From assembly GCA_028571685.1 (NCBI GenBank), contig CM053141.1:49784333-49848332 (forward strand): a stretch of DNA of 64,000 bases, read 5' to 3'. This document shows, in pieces, positions 33,296-45,095 of this stretch; the first letter of the stretch is position 1, and each line of letters starts with the position of its first letter. This DNA is from Heterohyrax brucei. Its lineage: Eukaryota > Chordata > Mammalia > Hyracoidea > Procaviidae. The notes beneath the pieces were generated by a model. It was not told the DNA's origin. It ran no database searches and saw nothing but the letters and a program-made list of their open reading frames with translations. Made by a program: the position numbers and the translations under genes.

Positions 33296-33835
33296 TTATG
33301 ACTTTGGTTGCCAACCCCTTGGTGTATCAGTGCTTTTTCCTTGATCATAAGCTCCTCATTACCAGGTTTCCTGTGCCCTCTTGTCTCCTAGTCCTTGTCC
33401 CTCCTTGTCCATTTAGGCTTTTTGTTTTATGGGCCAGGCTAAACTTTGGCTGAAGGGTAAATGCAGCAGTGACTTCATCATTGAGGTCAAAGGGTGTCCA
33501 GGGGTCATACTTAGAGGGCTGCTCCGGTCTCAGTCAGATGAGATTTCTGGTCTCTTTTGTTGAGGGTGGAGGAAGGGAAGCAGGGGAGGTGTTAGAATTT
33601 TGTTCTACATTTTTCTCTTGCTCTGTCTAGGACCTTTTATCATGATGCCCGTCAGAGTAGTCAGTGGTGGTAGCTGGGTACCACCTAGCTGTGCTGGACT
33701 CAGTCTGGTGGAGGCTGTCATACTTGGGGTCCATTGGTTGCTTGAACCAGTCTTTCCTTTGTGTCTTTGCTTTTCTTTGTTATCCCTTGGTGCAGACAGG
33801 ATTAGACCAGTTGTCTTAGAATGGGCTCTATAGAG
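33296..33835 (-). mobile_element. L1 3' UTR (afrotherian-type)
   Basis: Reverse complement of the sequence at 27060-27735: TTGGTTGCCAACCCCTTGGT, TTTGTTTTATGGGCCAGGC, AAAGGGTGTCCAGGGGTCAT, TTTTGTTCTACATTTTTCTC. No coding part is attached. Confidence 0.75.
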
Positions 33836-33879
33836 AAGAAAAACAAATAAAGCATACAAATATAGAGAGATTTTTATCA

Positions 33880-34040
33880 AGGAAACTCTGGTGGCATAGT
33901 GGGTTAAGTGCTATGTCTGCTAACCAAAAGGGCATCAGTTCAAGTCTACCAGGTGCTCCTTGGAAGCTCTATGAGGCAGTTCTAACCTGACTTCTATGGT
34001 TGCTGTAAGTCTGACCTGATTCAGTGGCAGTGGTTTTTTT
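33880..34040 (+). repeat. AfroSINE
   Basis: GGAAACTCTGGTGGCATAGT, GTTAAGTGCTATGTCTGCTA, GGAAGCTCTATGAGGCAGTT and CAGTGGCAGTGG with a T run. ATCAAGGAAA before it and ATATCAAGGAAA after it suggest a target duplication inside the flanking unclassified repeat. Confidence 0.9.
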
Positions 34041-34880
34041 TTTTATATCAAGGAAATGGCTCATACAATTGTAAAAGATGAAATGTCCCATGTCCTGGAT
34101 CAGGATAAGGCCACTGTCAATTCACAGAGCTGCAGAAGATAGTGAACAAAAGATTGGCAAGTCAGAGAGCTGGGTTCCCATTCACAGTCCATGAGGGTCA
34201 ATGAATTCCAAGATTGAAGGCAAGACTACAATGTTTCTCCTGATTCAAGTACCTGCAGGGGCTGGCACACTCAATATCAGCAGGTCAGAGAGCAGGGCTC
34301 TCCTCTTGCAGGCTGTGAAAGTCGATGAATCCTAACGTGAACAGGTAAGCTACTAGCTCAAGTTTCAAGAACTGGAGGTCAGACAAGCGGTAGCTACTGG
34401 ATCCAGAACAGGCCAACAATCTTGGCAAGGACAGCAGGAAGGAAGGAACTGGGCAACTGAAGGCAGAGAGATGAAGGCTGAGGGGGTGTTGTGCTGCCGG
34501 AGTCCCCGTCCCCATGGGTACTACTCAACAGATTCCATCATGGGGGTGATCACATATCAAATTTCAGCAGAGAATCATGGCCCATCCAAATTGACATACA
34601 ATTTTAACCATCATAATTAACCCCTTGTCAACTGGGCATCTGTACACATCTTCCCAAACCATACATAATCTCTGAGCAAACAGTTACAAAATCATGCTTG
34701 CACCTAACACAATACAACTAATACATGCATAGCCAAATACACATACTAGCCCTGTTTACATCTTATCTTTTATAAATGAAGAAAGCAAAAATATTTGATG
34801 CACACATGCAGAGCATATAGATACTTACAATTACAGTCTTTGTTTCTGCAACTGATCACATGACCATAACTAATATTTAG
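34041..34880 (-). repeat. Unclassified interspersed repeat, LTR-element-like
   Basis: Segments such as ATCAAGGAAATGGCTCATAC, GGGGCTGGCACACTCAATAT, CAGAGAATCATGGCCCATCC and CCCCTTGTCAACTGGGCATC look like a dispersed mammalian element that I recognise only loosely. Strand and boundaries are uncertain. It extends left of the SINE at 33880. Treat as a probable fossil repeat. Confidence 0.35.
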
Positions 34881-35389
34881 AACTGCCTTCTTCCATGACT
34901 CATTCTGTATTCCTTTTGCAGCCAGCAAGCACCTCAGCTTGTCATGGGTCTTTGCCTGATGGGGTGACTCAAACCTTCATCTCTGAAAGTTCTGGGTCAT
35001 TAGTAGTCATCTCAGGACTGGGTTATTGTAGATTTCCACTGAGTTTAATCACAGGACATGGTAGACCTAATACATGCCCTAAGGGATCTGGATCTCCTGC
35101 ATTCCAGACATGCTCTTCTTTACCTTCATTATGTAATGTCAATCCAATTTCCTGTGGGTAATTAGAATCAGTCACACTAGCCAGTAAGATAACTCCTTTC
35201 TTTGCCTGTTGATCCAAAGGCATAAGGAGCCCAAACTAGCCACCTGGCATTCGTAAACTTCTAGTTCAAAGAAATCAGTGATGTGTCTCCATGTGGACGT
35301 TCCTCCATTTGGAACTAAGACCTCTATTCCTACATAACGTAAGGGTTTGGGAATAGGAAGCAAAAGTCTTGGAAGTGTGTCATGAGGGC
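34881..35389. other. Unclassified DNA, possibly the continuation of the repeat at 34041
   Basis: No gene. It may belong to the same element as the preceding stretch. Confidence 0.3.
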
Positions 35390-35823
35390 TATCATTGATT
35401 TAATTGTTTCATACCCACAATACATGGCAATTTAGCTAGGGCATGAGTCCTGGTATTATGGGATGTTCCTTTATTTTGGAAACCCTGCCCCTATGATGTT
35501 AATGAGGGTAGATGGGCAGCAGTTGTGTTGGTGGTGCGTGCCTTGAGGCAGTCTCCCATGATACCAAGGAAAGAAGCTAGCAGAGAGATTTGGGGACCTC
35601 ACAGTATCAAGAAAGAAAGCAGCGTCAGAAGGTGAGTGTGTTTCTTTGAAAGGACCAGGATCCCTGCATTTCTGAAGCTTCCAGTTGAGGAAAAGTTTGA
35701 TGACTAGGACTTTCCTCCAGAGCTAGCAGGGAAAGCATTCTCCTGGAGCTGACACCCTTCATTTGGACTTTTAGCCATCCACTTGTGGTATTTCTGTTAG
35801 CACAGTACCAGATGACTAAGACA
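35390..35823 (+). repeat. MaLR-like LTR
   Basis: AATTTAGCTAGGGCATGAGT, GGTATTATGGGATGTTCC, GATGTTAATGAGGGTAGATG, GGGGACCTCACAGTATCAAG, TTTCCTCCAGAGCTAGCAGG and a CCAGATGACTAAGACA end. Same family as the copies at 17079 and 36713, more diverged. Fossil. Confidence 0.78.
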
Positions 35824-36712
35824 AGAAGTAATAGTGAGTAGTGCTGCTCCTGTTTCTACCCCTTGATTCCTAAACCTGTGAATCCTGGCTATGGGAGAAA
35901 TAGCACCATATATTGAATGCTGGTTTAGAGCACATACGGTCTCCGGGAGGTCATTGCCCCAACTCTGCAAGGTATTGCTACTAGCGACCCCTGAGTGCTT
36001 GTGCTCAGGAGGCTTCCTGGGGGAGTGAGATGCCTCTGGGCACTTATAGGTGAAGCTATAGGGATTTGGAAAACTTGCTGTAGCAGGGCAGATGTGGGTG
36101 TGAGATCCAGGCTGAAAGTCCATGGGAAGCCAAAGCTGAAGAGACAAGGAGCACAAGAAGCTGAGCTGCCTCAATCTCAAGAGGTATGACCACGACTTCT
36201 TGGGTTTCAAAATGTAGAGCTATAGCTTCTGGTGTTTATAAGGGTAGAGTTGCCACTCAGAAGGAGTTGGAAAAGGGTGTACTTAAAGCCAAGGGAGCAG
36301 AGTTACTGTCCCAGTGGGCCTGGAAAGTGGAGCTGTAGCTGAGGGCTGATGGGCCTCCACTCAGCATCTAGAGAGTATGGCCGATACCTAGTGTGTGGAG
36401 GGCAGGACCGTTGTGTAAAGTGTCTCAGAGAAGGAGGCATTATTTTCAAAGCCTTGAGAGCTAATGTAATGTGTTCTGCTAACTTGCTGGTGCCTGTATC
36501 CATTCTTTCCCTGTAATTTCTCCCACTTGTAGCAAAGGTGTCTAGCTTGTCTCTGTTCCACTATTATACCTTTGGAGGCAGATAATTTATAATCCAGAGT
36601 TCACAGATGAAGAGCAATTTTTGGATTGTGGACTTGAAGTTAAGACTATGCTATGATAAGAATGTGTTTTACATGTTGCAAGGATTTGAATTTGGAGGGG
36701 CAAAGGATGGAA
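35824..36712. other. Unique or unclassified DNA
   Basis: No repeat family identified. The 137-codon minus-strand open frame at 35797-36210 has no domain-like pattern and overlaps the LTR end, so I do not call it a gene. Confidence 0.4.
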
Positions 36713-37200
36713 TGGTGTGGATTGAATTATGTGCCCCACCCCCAATGTGTGTAACAATTTGGCTGGGCTGTGATTTCTAGTACTGCGTGATGTTCCTGTT
36801 TGTCATAAATCCTACCTCTGTGATACTAACGAGGAAGGATCGGCTGCCGTGGTGCTGGAAAGGCAATCTACAAGACCATACTGTGTTCTGAGGCAATCTC
36901 TTGGGGAACAAAAGGAGAGGGAACCAAGAAGAGAGTTTAGGACCTCATACCACCAGGAAAGAAGCATGGAGAACAGAACATGTCCTTTGGACTTGAGGAG
37001 TCTCTGCGTTACAGAGGTTCTCAGTCCAGAAGACGACAGATGACAAATATCTTCCTCCAGAGCTAATGGAGAAAGTGTTTTCCTGGAATTGATGCCCTGA
37101 ATTTGAACTCTTAGACTACTTCTGTGAGAAAATAAATTCCTTTGTTAAAGCTGTCCTTCTGTGACATTTCTGTCATTGCTAACACTATATGACTAAGACA
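36713..37200 (+). repeat. MaLR-like LTR, near complete
   Basis: It starts TGGTGTGGATTGAATTATGT and has TTTGGCTGGGCTGTGATTTC, TAAATCCTACCTCTGTGATA, ACCTCATACCACCAGGAAAG and CTTCCTCCAGAGCTAATGGA. GAGAAAATAAATTCC carries the polyadenylation signal and the end is CACTATATGACTAAGACA. TG...CA ends, 488 bp. No clear target duplication. Fossil. Confidence 0.85.
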
Positions 37201-37202
37201 TC

Positions 37203-37330
37203 AGTGGAGTACCTTAGATGGCCACTCACAAGTTTTGGGGATCCCAGAACCTACACAGCAAAGCAGAATGTAGAATACTGTCTGTGTAAACTGTTACACA
37301 AGTTGCATTGACTGCTCCTTGAAAAACTTC
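37203..37330 (-). mobile_element. L1 3' UTR fragment
   Basis: The complement reads CCCCAAAACTTGTGAGTGG, a block shared with the L1 3' UTR at 27130. It adjoins the LTR at 37200. Confidence 0.5.
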
Positions 37331-37599
37331 TGCTTTCAATAATATTTTGAACCCAATTTCTAATTAGCTTAATAAAACTAGTACAATAAAAATGTCAAGT
37401 ATTGGATCAACTGGAAGGAAACTCAACACACGCAATCAAGATGTGTATGATTTGGGAATATTTTCCTTCCCCCCAAATTATGATATATTTTCAGCTAACA
37501 GTAAGGCATAGATAACAATATATAAATACACATCAAAGAATTTCTAGATATTCAGTTATACCTTCAATGTAGTCAGACATAACAGGTTATTACAGTAGC

Positions 37600-37720
37600 T
37601 GACATGTCACACCATGTGCCACTCACTGGTACAGTAGAGCTAGGTAAGTTGTTGATGATCACACAGGTGATGAGCGGCAGAGCTGGGATTTGAAACCAGA
37701 AACTCTGGCTGCACTATCTG
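37600..37720 (-). repeat. MIR-like SINE
   Basis: AGAGCTAGGTAAGTTGTTGA, TCACACAGGTGATGAGCGGC and AGAGCTGGGATTTGAAACCA are the reversed MIR core. Confidence 0.75.
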
Positions 37721-38212
37721 TTGGTAATACTATTCCTAATTATAGTACAACATTGCTATTTCGTTATAGAAAAAGATTGTCTTTTCCTTGTCATTGTTTT
37801 GAACTCTTCTGTGTCAATATTCTCCTCTTACCTTAATATGTTGTGTGATTTCATAATTCTTTGATCATTTTAGTTATCAGTATTAGACTGTATCTCTCCC
37901 ATCATGAGAGTCTCTATGGCCTAGGACAGAGGTAGTACCTCTCTCTCTCTCTTTAAAGCGTCACTTGCTTCTCTGTTGAGAGGGGTTAGGGAAAGCACCA
38001 ATCTTTTATTACTGATTCCAGGTTGGTGGAAAATATATTTCTGGTTTCTATGCTGGTTTAGAGGGTTATCATGTTCCACCTATGAATGTGTATTAGGTTT
38101 TCTTGAGGGAGGGCTTAGAAGTGTGTCTCCCACTGGCTGCTACCAATACGGATGACTGTAACTCCTTCTTTAGGTTAGATATCTTGTTGTTTGATTTAAA
38201 CCTTGCTATCGT
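37721..38212. other. Unique DNA
   Basis: Nothing recognised beyond a short CTCTCTCTCTCTCT tract near 37940. Confidence 0.45.
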
Positions 38213-39640
38213 TGTTACTGTTTTTAGGTGTTGTCCAGTCTGTTCTGACTTACAGCAACTCCGTGTACAACAGAATAAAACACTGCCTGGTCCCGCACCG
38301 TACTTAGGATAGTCATTACACTTGAGCCTATTTTTGAAGCCACTGTGTGAATTCATCTTGTCTAGGGTCTTCTCTTTTTCATTGACTCTCTACAAAGTAC
38401 AATGTCCTTCTCTGGAGATCGACCCTTCCTGATAATAGGTCCAAAGTATGTGAGATGTAGGCTCACCATAATTGCCTCTAAGAAGCATTCTGGCTGTACT
38501 TTTTTCAAGATGGGTTTGTTTATTCTTTTCGCAGTCTGCGGTATACTCAACATTCTTTGCCAACATCACAATTCTTCTTTATTCATTGTCTAGTTTTTGC
38601 ATCTATACGAGATGACTAAAAATACCATGGGTGGTTCAGGTGTACCTTAATCTTCAAGATGGCATCTTTGCTTCCTAATACAATAATGAAATCTTTTACA
38701 GCAGGTTTATCTAATGCAATGTGCCATTTGATTTCTTGAATGCCACTTCCAAGAATGTGGATTGTGGATCCAAGTTACATGAATCCTTGACAACTTGAGT
38801 CTTCTCTCCACTTATGATGCTCTTTAGTGGTCCACTTGTGAGGATTTTTGTTTTCTTGATGTTGAGGGCTAATCCATATTGAAGGCTGTGGTCCCTGATC
38901 CTCTCCATACTCAACAAGCAAGACTTTTTCATCAATACATCACAGGTTGTTAATGTCTTCCTCTAATCCTGATGCCTCGTTCTTCTTCATATAGTCCAGC
39001 TTCTTAGATTATTTGCTCAGAACATGAATTAAGTATGGTGAAAAGACACAATTGCACACCTTTCCTGACTTTAAATTGTGCAGTATTCCCTTCTCATGTT
39101 TGAACTTCTACCTCTTGATCTATGTACAGTTTCCTCATGAGCACAATTAAGTGTTCTGGAATTTCCATTCTTCACAAGGGCATCTATAATTTGTTATGAT
39201 CCATGAAGTTGAATGACTTTGCAGAAACAATAAAACACAGAGAAACATCTTTCTGGTATCCTCTACTTTAATTCAGAATCCCTGACACTAGCCAAGATAT
39301 GCCTTGTCCCATGTCCTCTTTTTAATTCAGCTTGAACTCCTGGCAATTCTCTGTCAATATACTGTTGCAGTTACTGTTGAATAATCTTCAGCAAAATTTT
39401 ACTTGTGTGTGATGTTAATTACACTGTTTGATAGTCAGTTGCATTATCTTTTTTGTAAATAGGCATAAATATAGATCTCTTTCAGTTGTTTGGCCAGGTG
39501 ACTGTGTTTTAAATTTACTGGCATAGATGGTTAAGGACTTCCAGCACTTCATCCATCTGTTGAAATATCTCAGTTGGTAAGTCTTGCTACGTCAGCTTTC
39601 AAGAGCTTGCCTGTTTTCAACCTCAAGTCTTTCTTTATCT
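38213..39640 (-). mobile_element. RTE-clade LINE, 3' half
   Basis: Minus-strand, from the 3' end (TTTTTAGGTGTTGTCCAGTC) through GGATTGTGGATCCAAGTTAC, CATATAGTCCAGCTTCTTAG, GAGCACAATTAAGTGTTCTG and CTGTGTTTTAAATTTACTGG. It covers the C-terminal and reverse transcriptase coding regions. It degrades near 39,600. Frames are broken. Confidence 0.9.
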
Positions 39641-39774
39641 GGAACCATGGGAACTCCAGTGTCCTCTATTGTGCTTTCTAAGTGAAGTAGATAAATGGAT
39701 AAGGTAAGACATCCATGTTATCCTCACTGGATCCGTATTCTGCCTATTAATTAACAAAATGAGTCTATGCAAGA

Positions 39775-42700
39775 TTAGTCTTTGCACCATAATCACAGTC
39801 TTTACTGTTTGAGCCCATTTTTTGTAGCCACTGTATCAATCCATCTCTTCCAAGGTCTTCCTCTTTTTCACTGACCCCCCTTCACTCAGTCAGAATACAG
39901 ATTAAGTACAGTGCAGGGATACAACACTGATACACAGCTTTCCTGACTTTAAACTGTATAGTATTCTCTCGTTCCATCTGAGCGTCTGCCTCTTGGTGTA
40001 TGGACGGTTTCCTCAGGAAGTTTTACTCAAGTGACTGGTCCTTACCGGTAACACCCTGGAGTATGCAGGATGAGGTCTTGCCGTTTGCTTTTAGAGAACA
40101 TTCTGGTAGTACTAATTCAAAGGCAGATTTGCTTGTTCTTCTGGTGGTTGGTAGTATATTCAATGTTCTTTGCCAACATCAGAATCCAAAGGCATCGTTC
40201 TTCAGTCTTCCCTATTTGTTGTTCAGCTTTTGTGTGCATATGAGACAATTGAAGTATGTCTTGGATCAGTCACAACTTAATCCTCAAGGAGACATGTTTG
40301 TTTTTTAACACTTTAAAAAGGTCTTTTCCAGCAGAGTGGCCCAGTGCAATACATCATTTGATTTCTTGAGTACAGCTTCATGGGTATTGATCATGGATCC
40401 AACTAAAATGTAATTCTTGACAATTTCAATATTTTCTCCATTTTTTAAAATGCTTATTGGTTGAGTTGTGAGGATATTTGTTCCCTTTTATTGTGTTAGA
40501 ATCCATACTCAAGGCTATGGTCTTTGATCTACATCAGTAAGTGCTTCAAGTGATCTTTGCTTTCAGTAAGAAATGTTGGTTCATATGGCAGTTTGTTAAT
40601 GAGTATCCCTCCAATCCTGGTTTTGGGTTTTTCTTCTTGTAGTTCAACTTCTTGTGTTATTTGCTCAGAAACAGATTGAATGAGTATTGTGAAAGGGATA
40701 CAACCACGACTTACACCTTTCCTGACTTTAAACTGCACAGTATCCCTTTATGCTATTTGAATGACTGCCTGAGTACATGTTCTTCATGTATACAATTAAG
40801 TGTTCTGGAATTCCCATTCTTTGAAATGCTATCCATAAATTGTAATGAGTCACAAAGTTGAATGTCTTTGTGTACTCAATAAAACACAGGTAAATATCTT
40901 TCTGTTTTCTGTCTGCTCAGGTCCATTTGATATCACCAACAATGTCTCTTGTTCTACTTCCTCTTCTGAATCCTGCTTGAATTCATAGTAGTTTACTGTT
41001 GATGTACTTGTTGCAATTGTTTTTGAATGATGTGTAGCAAAATTTTACTGGTGTGTAATATTTATGATCTTGGTCTATAATTTCTGCATTTTGTTGGATC
41101 TCCTTTGTTTGGAATAGTCACAGATATGAATCTCTTCCAGTTGGCTGGCCGGGTAACTGTCTTCCAAGTTTCTTGGCATAAATGAGTAAACCCTTCTAGT
41201 GTTGCATCTCAGTTGGTATTTTGTATATTCTTGGAAGCTTGTTTTTTACCAGTGCTTGCAGTGCAGCTTGAAATTTCCTTCAGTACCATTGGTTCTCAAT
41301 CATGTGCTACCTTCCAAAGTGACCAAATTTTTGGTATGGTGATTCTTTGTATTCTTTCCATCTTCTTTTGATGTTTCCTGAAATATTTTGCCCATAGAAC
41401 CCTTCAATATTGTAGTCCAAGGCTTAGAGTTTTTTTTCTTTAGTTCTTCCAACTTGAGAAATGCTAACTATGTCCTTTCTTTTTGGTTCTCTAACTCCAG
41501 GTGTTTGCACATTTTGTTGTAGTACTTTACCTTGTCTTCTCGAGACACTCTTTGAAATCATCTGTTCAACGGTTTTACTTCATTTCTTCCATTTCCTTTA
41601 GCTACTCTACATCCATGAGCAAGTTTCAGAGTCCCTTCTGACATCCATTTTGGTCTTTCCTTTCTTTTCTGTCATTTTAATGACCTTTAGCTTTCTTCCT
41701 GTAAGATTCCTTGATGTCATCCCATAATCATTTGATCTTCAGTCTTCAGTGTTTAATGTGTTAGATCTGTTTTACATTTGGTGTCTAAATTCAGATAAGA
41801 TATACTCGAGATGGTACTTTCATTCTTGTGGACTTGTATTAATCTTCTTGACCTTGAACTTGTGTATAAGCAATTATCTATTCTGCTGCCAGTCCTTGGC
41901 CTTGTTCTCACTGACAAGACTGAGCTTCTCCATCGTCTTTTTCCACAGATGTTGTCCATGCGACTCCTGTGTATTCTTTCCAGTATAGTTCATGTGTATA
42001 GCTGCTGTTTATGATGCTGAGAAAAGTTATCTTCAATGAATAGGTCATTGGTATTGCAAAAACTCTATCATGCGGTCTCTCATATTGTTTCTATTACCAG
42101 GGCCATCTTTTATAACTGCTAACTCTTCTTTTTTGTTTTCCAACATTCACATTCTGTTCATCAGTAACTATCAATATATCTTGATAGCATGTCTGATCAG
42201 TTTTGGACTGCCAAATTTGATAAAATCCTTCAATTTCCTCACCTTTGGCCTTAGTGATTGGTGTCTAAATTTGAATGATAGTCAGAAACTGTGCTTCACT
42301 GTAAGCATGTGGATATTATCCTGTGGCTGAAAAGTGTTGTACGTTAGGATAACTCAAACCCAAACCCACTGCCATTGAGTTGATTCTGACTCATAGTGAA
42401 GCTATAGCGACCTTGTAGGACAGTTACCAAGGAGCACCTGGCAGATTTGAACTGCTGACCTTTTGGCTAGCAGCTGTAGCATTTACCACTACACCACCTG
42501 GCTGTCCTGCTTCAGGACAGATCTTGAAATGTTCTTTTTGACAATGCATGCCACAGTGTTCTTCAGTTTGCCATCACTAGTATAGTAGATCATATATTTG
42601 TCTGATTCAAAGTGGCCAGTACCAGCCTGTTTCAGCTCACTAATGGCTAGAATATCTATTTTCATTTTTGATATCTCCCCATTTTCCTAGAGTCATGCCT

Positions 42701-43030
42701 CATACATTCCATGTTATGATTATTTCTGGATGTTGATACCTATTTTTTTTCCATTTTGAATTGTGCTACATCAGTAAATTAATGTTCTGAGAGCTTTACT
42801 CCTTCCACATCATTAAGGTCAACTCTACTTTAAGGAGCCAGCTGGTTTTATTTTGAGTGCCTTCCAACCTGAGGGACTCATCTTTCTTCACTGTGTCAGA
42901 AAATGTTCCACCACTCATCAGTCAGTTTATCATACTCTGGTGACTTTTTTGTTGCTGTGTTGCTGGAAGCTATGTCACTGGTATTTCAAATAAGAGCTGG
43001 ATCACCTATGGTAGACTGGTTTCAGTAGAG
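39775..43030 (-). mobile_element. RTE-clade LINE, near full length, rearranged
   Basis: Minus-strand copy. The 3' region is at 39775-39886, and an extra reverse-transcriptase-region piece at 39887-40013. The main body then runs from the C-terminal region (about 40,020) through the reverse transcriptase (about 40,650-41,150) and linker (about 41,200-42,000) to the endonuclease (about 42,050-42,720). The 5' region follows (GTGCCTTCCAACCTGAGGGA, about 42,860-43,030). An AfroSINE interrupts it at 42353. Frames are broken throughout. Confidence 0.88.
42353..42507 (-). repeat. AfroSINE inserted in RTE
   Basis: CTCAAACCCAAACCCACTGC, CATTGAGTTGATTCTGACTC, CCAAGGAGCACCTGGCAGAT, TTTTGGCTAGCAGCTGTAGC. 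Similar bases TTAGGATA and TTCAGGACA flank it, a likely decayed target duplication within the RTE endonuclease region. Confidence 0.9.
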
Positions 43031-43242
43031 CTCTCAGAGGAAGGCAAAGCGCAAAGAATGACCTGGCAGTGAAATGAAGAAATACAAAGGTGTAATGAAG
43101 AAAGTTATGCTAAGCTAATCCTCCATGTTTGCTGTTAAAATATGCAGACATCATAGAAGAAAGACTATTGGTATAGGTTTGTATCTACAATTTAAAGTAA
43201 AATTTTATTAATGTTTTACTTTTGTATGAATGTTTTACTTTT

Positions 43243-43380
43243 AAAAATAGCTTTATTGAGACTTATTTCACATACCATACAATTCTTCCATTTAAAACAT
43301 GTGTAACTTAGTAGTTTTTAGTATATTCACAGAGTTGTGCGATGATCACAATAATCTAAGTTTACAACTTTTCATTGTTA
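43243..43380 (-). mobile_element. Old L1 (L1M-type) 3' UTR fragment
   Basis: AGCTTTATTGAGACTTATTT, CACATACCATACAATTC, TAGTATATTCACAGAGTTGT is the reversed tail shared by old mammalian L1M elements. Confidence 0.7.
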
Positions 43381-43476
43381 ACGTTTCTTTTATTGATGTT
43401 AGTGTGGTTTAACAATTTTCATCTTTTCACTTTTCTTTTAAGACAACTTTATTGTGATATCTGTAATCTGTTTTTG

Positions 43477-43918
43477 GTATTTTCAGTCACATCATAGGCG
43501 TGTAAAAGCTGGACAATGAATAAGAAAAACAGGAAAAGAATCATGCTTTTGAATTGCAACATTAGAGAAGAATAGTGAATGTACCATGGACTGCCAACAG
43601 AACAGACAGATCTGTCGTAGAACGGGTACAGCCGGAGTGCTCCTTGGAAGCAAAGAACCTGAGACAGAATTTTACATACTTCAGACATGTTATCAGGAGA
43701 GATCAATCCCTGATGAAGAGCATCATGCTTGGTGAAAGTAGAAGGTCAATGGGAGAAAAGGAAGACCCTCAGCAAGATGGATTGATATAGTGGCTACAAC
43801 AGTGGTCTTAAGCATAAAAACAGTTGTGGGCATGGCACAGGACTGGGCAGTGTTTCCTTTTGTTGTGCACAGGGTGCCGTGGGTCAGAATCAACTTGACA
43901 GCACTTAACAACAGCACA
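43477..43918 (+). mobile_element. RTE-clade LINE, 3' fragment
   Basis: GTATTTTCAGTCACATCATA, GGCGTGTAAAAGCTGGACAA, ACCATGGACTGCCAACAGAA, GGAGTGCTCCTTGGAAGC, and a TTGACAGCACTTAACAACAG end. About 440 bp, 5'-truncated. Confidence 0.92.
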
Positions 43919-44008
43919 ATCTTTCTATATATTTAAAGTCAATTTGTTACAGGAAGGATATAGTTGAGTCTTAGATTTATTTTGTCAGATGTAATTATTC
44001 TTGTCTTT

Positions 44009-45095
44009 TTTTTGCTGGAGAATTTTTTTTTTAATTAAATAAAAATTGGAAGTGTACATACTCTGTGCTTACAACACTGGGTTAAGAGAGGAGGAGTACA
44101 CAAGTTGTGTCGAAGTCCCATTAATATTGATCTTCTTACTAATATGTATTGTCACCAATTTCACCCAATCAAATTTCTAACACCTATCTAATCTAAACCC
44201 TCACCCCTTCCCCTCCCGCCCTCCCACCCTCCCCACCCTTGTACCCGTCACAGAGTCTTTTCTGTTATGTATGAGTATGCTTTTAAGTTTTTATCATAGG
44301 GATCTCATATAATAATTGTCCTTCTGTCACTGACTAGTTTCACTCAACATAATGTCTTCCAGTTGAGACCAAATTGAGAGATGTTTCCTGCTATCATCGT
44401 TGTTCTTCATCAATGTATAGTACTCCATGGAGTATATATACCAATGTTTACTCATCCATTCTTCTGTTGTTGGGCATCTGGGTTGATTCCAACTTTTCAC
44501 TATTGTGGACTGTGCTGCAGTGAACATTCGTGTGCATGTATCAGTTGGTGTGAATGGCCTTGATTCTGTAGGATATATTCCAAGCAGAGGAATTACTGGG
44601 TCAAATGGTATATCTATATCCATTATTTTAAGGTAACGCCAAATTGTTTTCCAAAAATGTTGCACCATTCTGTAATCCCATCAACAGTGAAGGAGAGTTC
44701 CAATCTCTTCACAGCCTCTCCAACATTTATTGTTTTGCATTTTTTGGATCATGGCCAATCTTGTTGGGGTGAGATGGTATCTCATTGTCATTTTGATTTG
44801 AATTTCTTTAGTAATTAATGATCAGAAGAGAAAATAGATAAATGGGAATTAATAAGAATCAAACACCTCCAAAGACTTCATCAAAATAATTAAAAGACCA
44901 CCTACAGAATGGGAAAAAAATATTTGGCAACTCTATGTCAGACCGACACCTGATCTCCATAATCTATAAGGTTCTACAAAATATCAATAAGAAAAAGACA
45001 AATCATCCAATTAAGTGATGGGCAAAGGAGATGGGTAGACACTTCTCTAAAGAGGAGATCCAGGCAGCCAAAAAACACGTGTGGACATGTTCACG
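44009..45095. mobile_element. L1 LINE with 5' inversion (twin priming)
   Basis: The left part (44009 to about 44820) is a minus-strand L1 3' end. It includes the complement of ORF2's last segment (TTGGGCATCTGGGTTGATTC, ATTACTGGGTCAAATGG, CACCATTCTGTAATCCCATC). The right part (about 44821-45095) is plus-strand ORF2 from just upstream (AAAATATCAATAAGAAAAAG, TTCTCTAAAGAGGAGATCCA). ATTATTCTTGTCTTT flanks the whole (43994-44008 and 45096-45110), so it is one insertion. The complement reads CTCTT/AAAGA at the nick, close to the L1 endonuclease preference. Both pieces are coding fragments only. Confidence 0.92.

Noticed and set aside
35797-36210. 137-codon open frame on the minus strand
   Set aside because: It has no domain pattern, overlaps an LTR end, and has no splice or promoter context.
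38093-38356. Opposing open frames at the start of an RTE copy
   Set aside because: They overlap RTE 3' sequence and unique DNA and have no domain content.
44327-44668. 113-codon minus-strand frame that looks protein-like
   Set aside because: It is a real coding relic, but of L1 ORF2 (near FDPVIPLLGIYP); it is covered by the L1 entry and is not a host gene.
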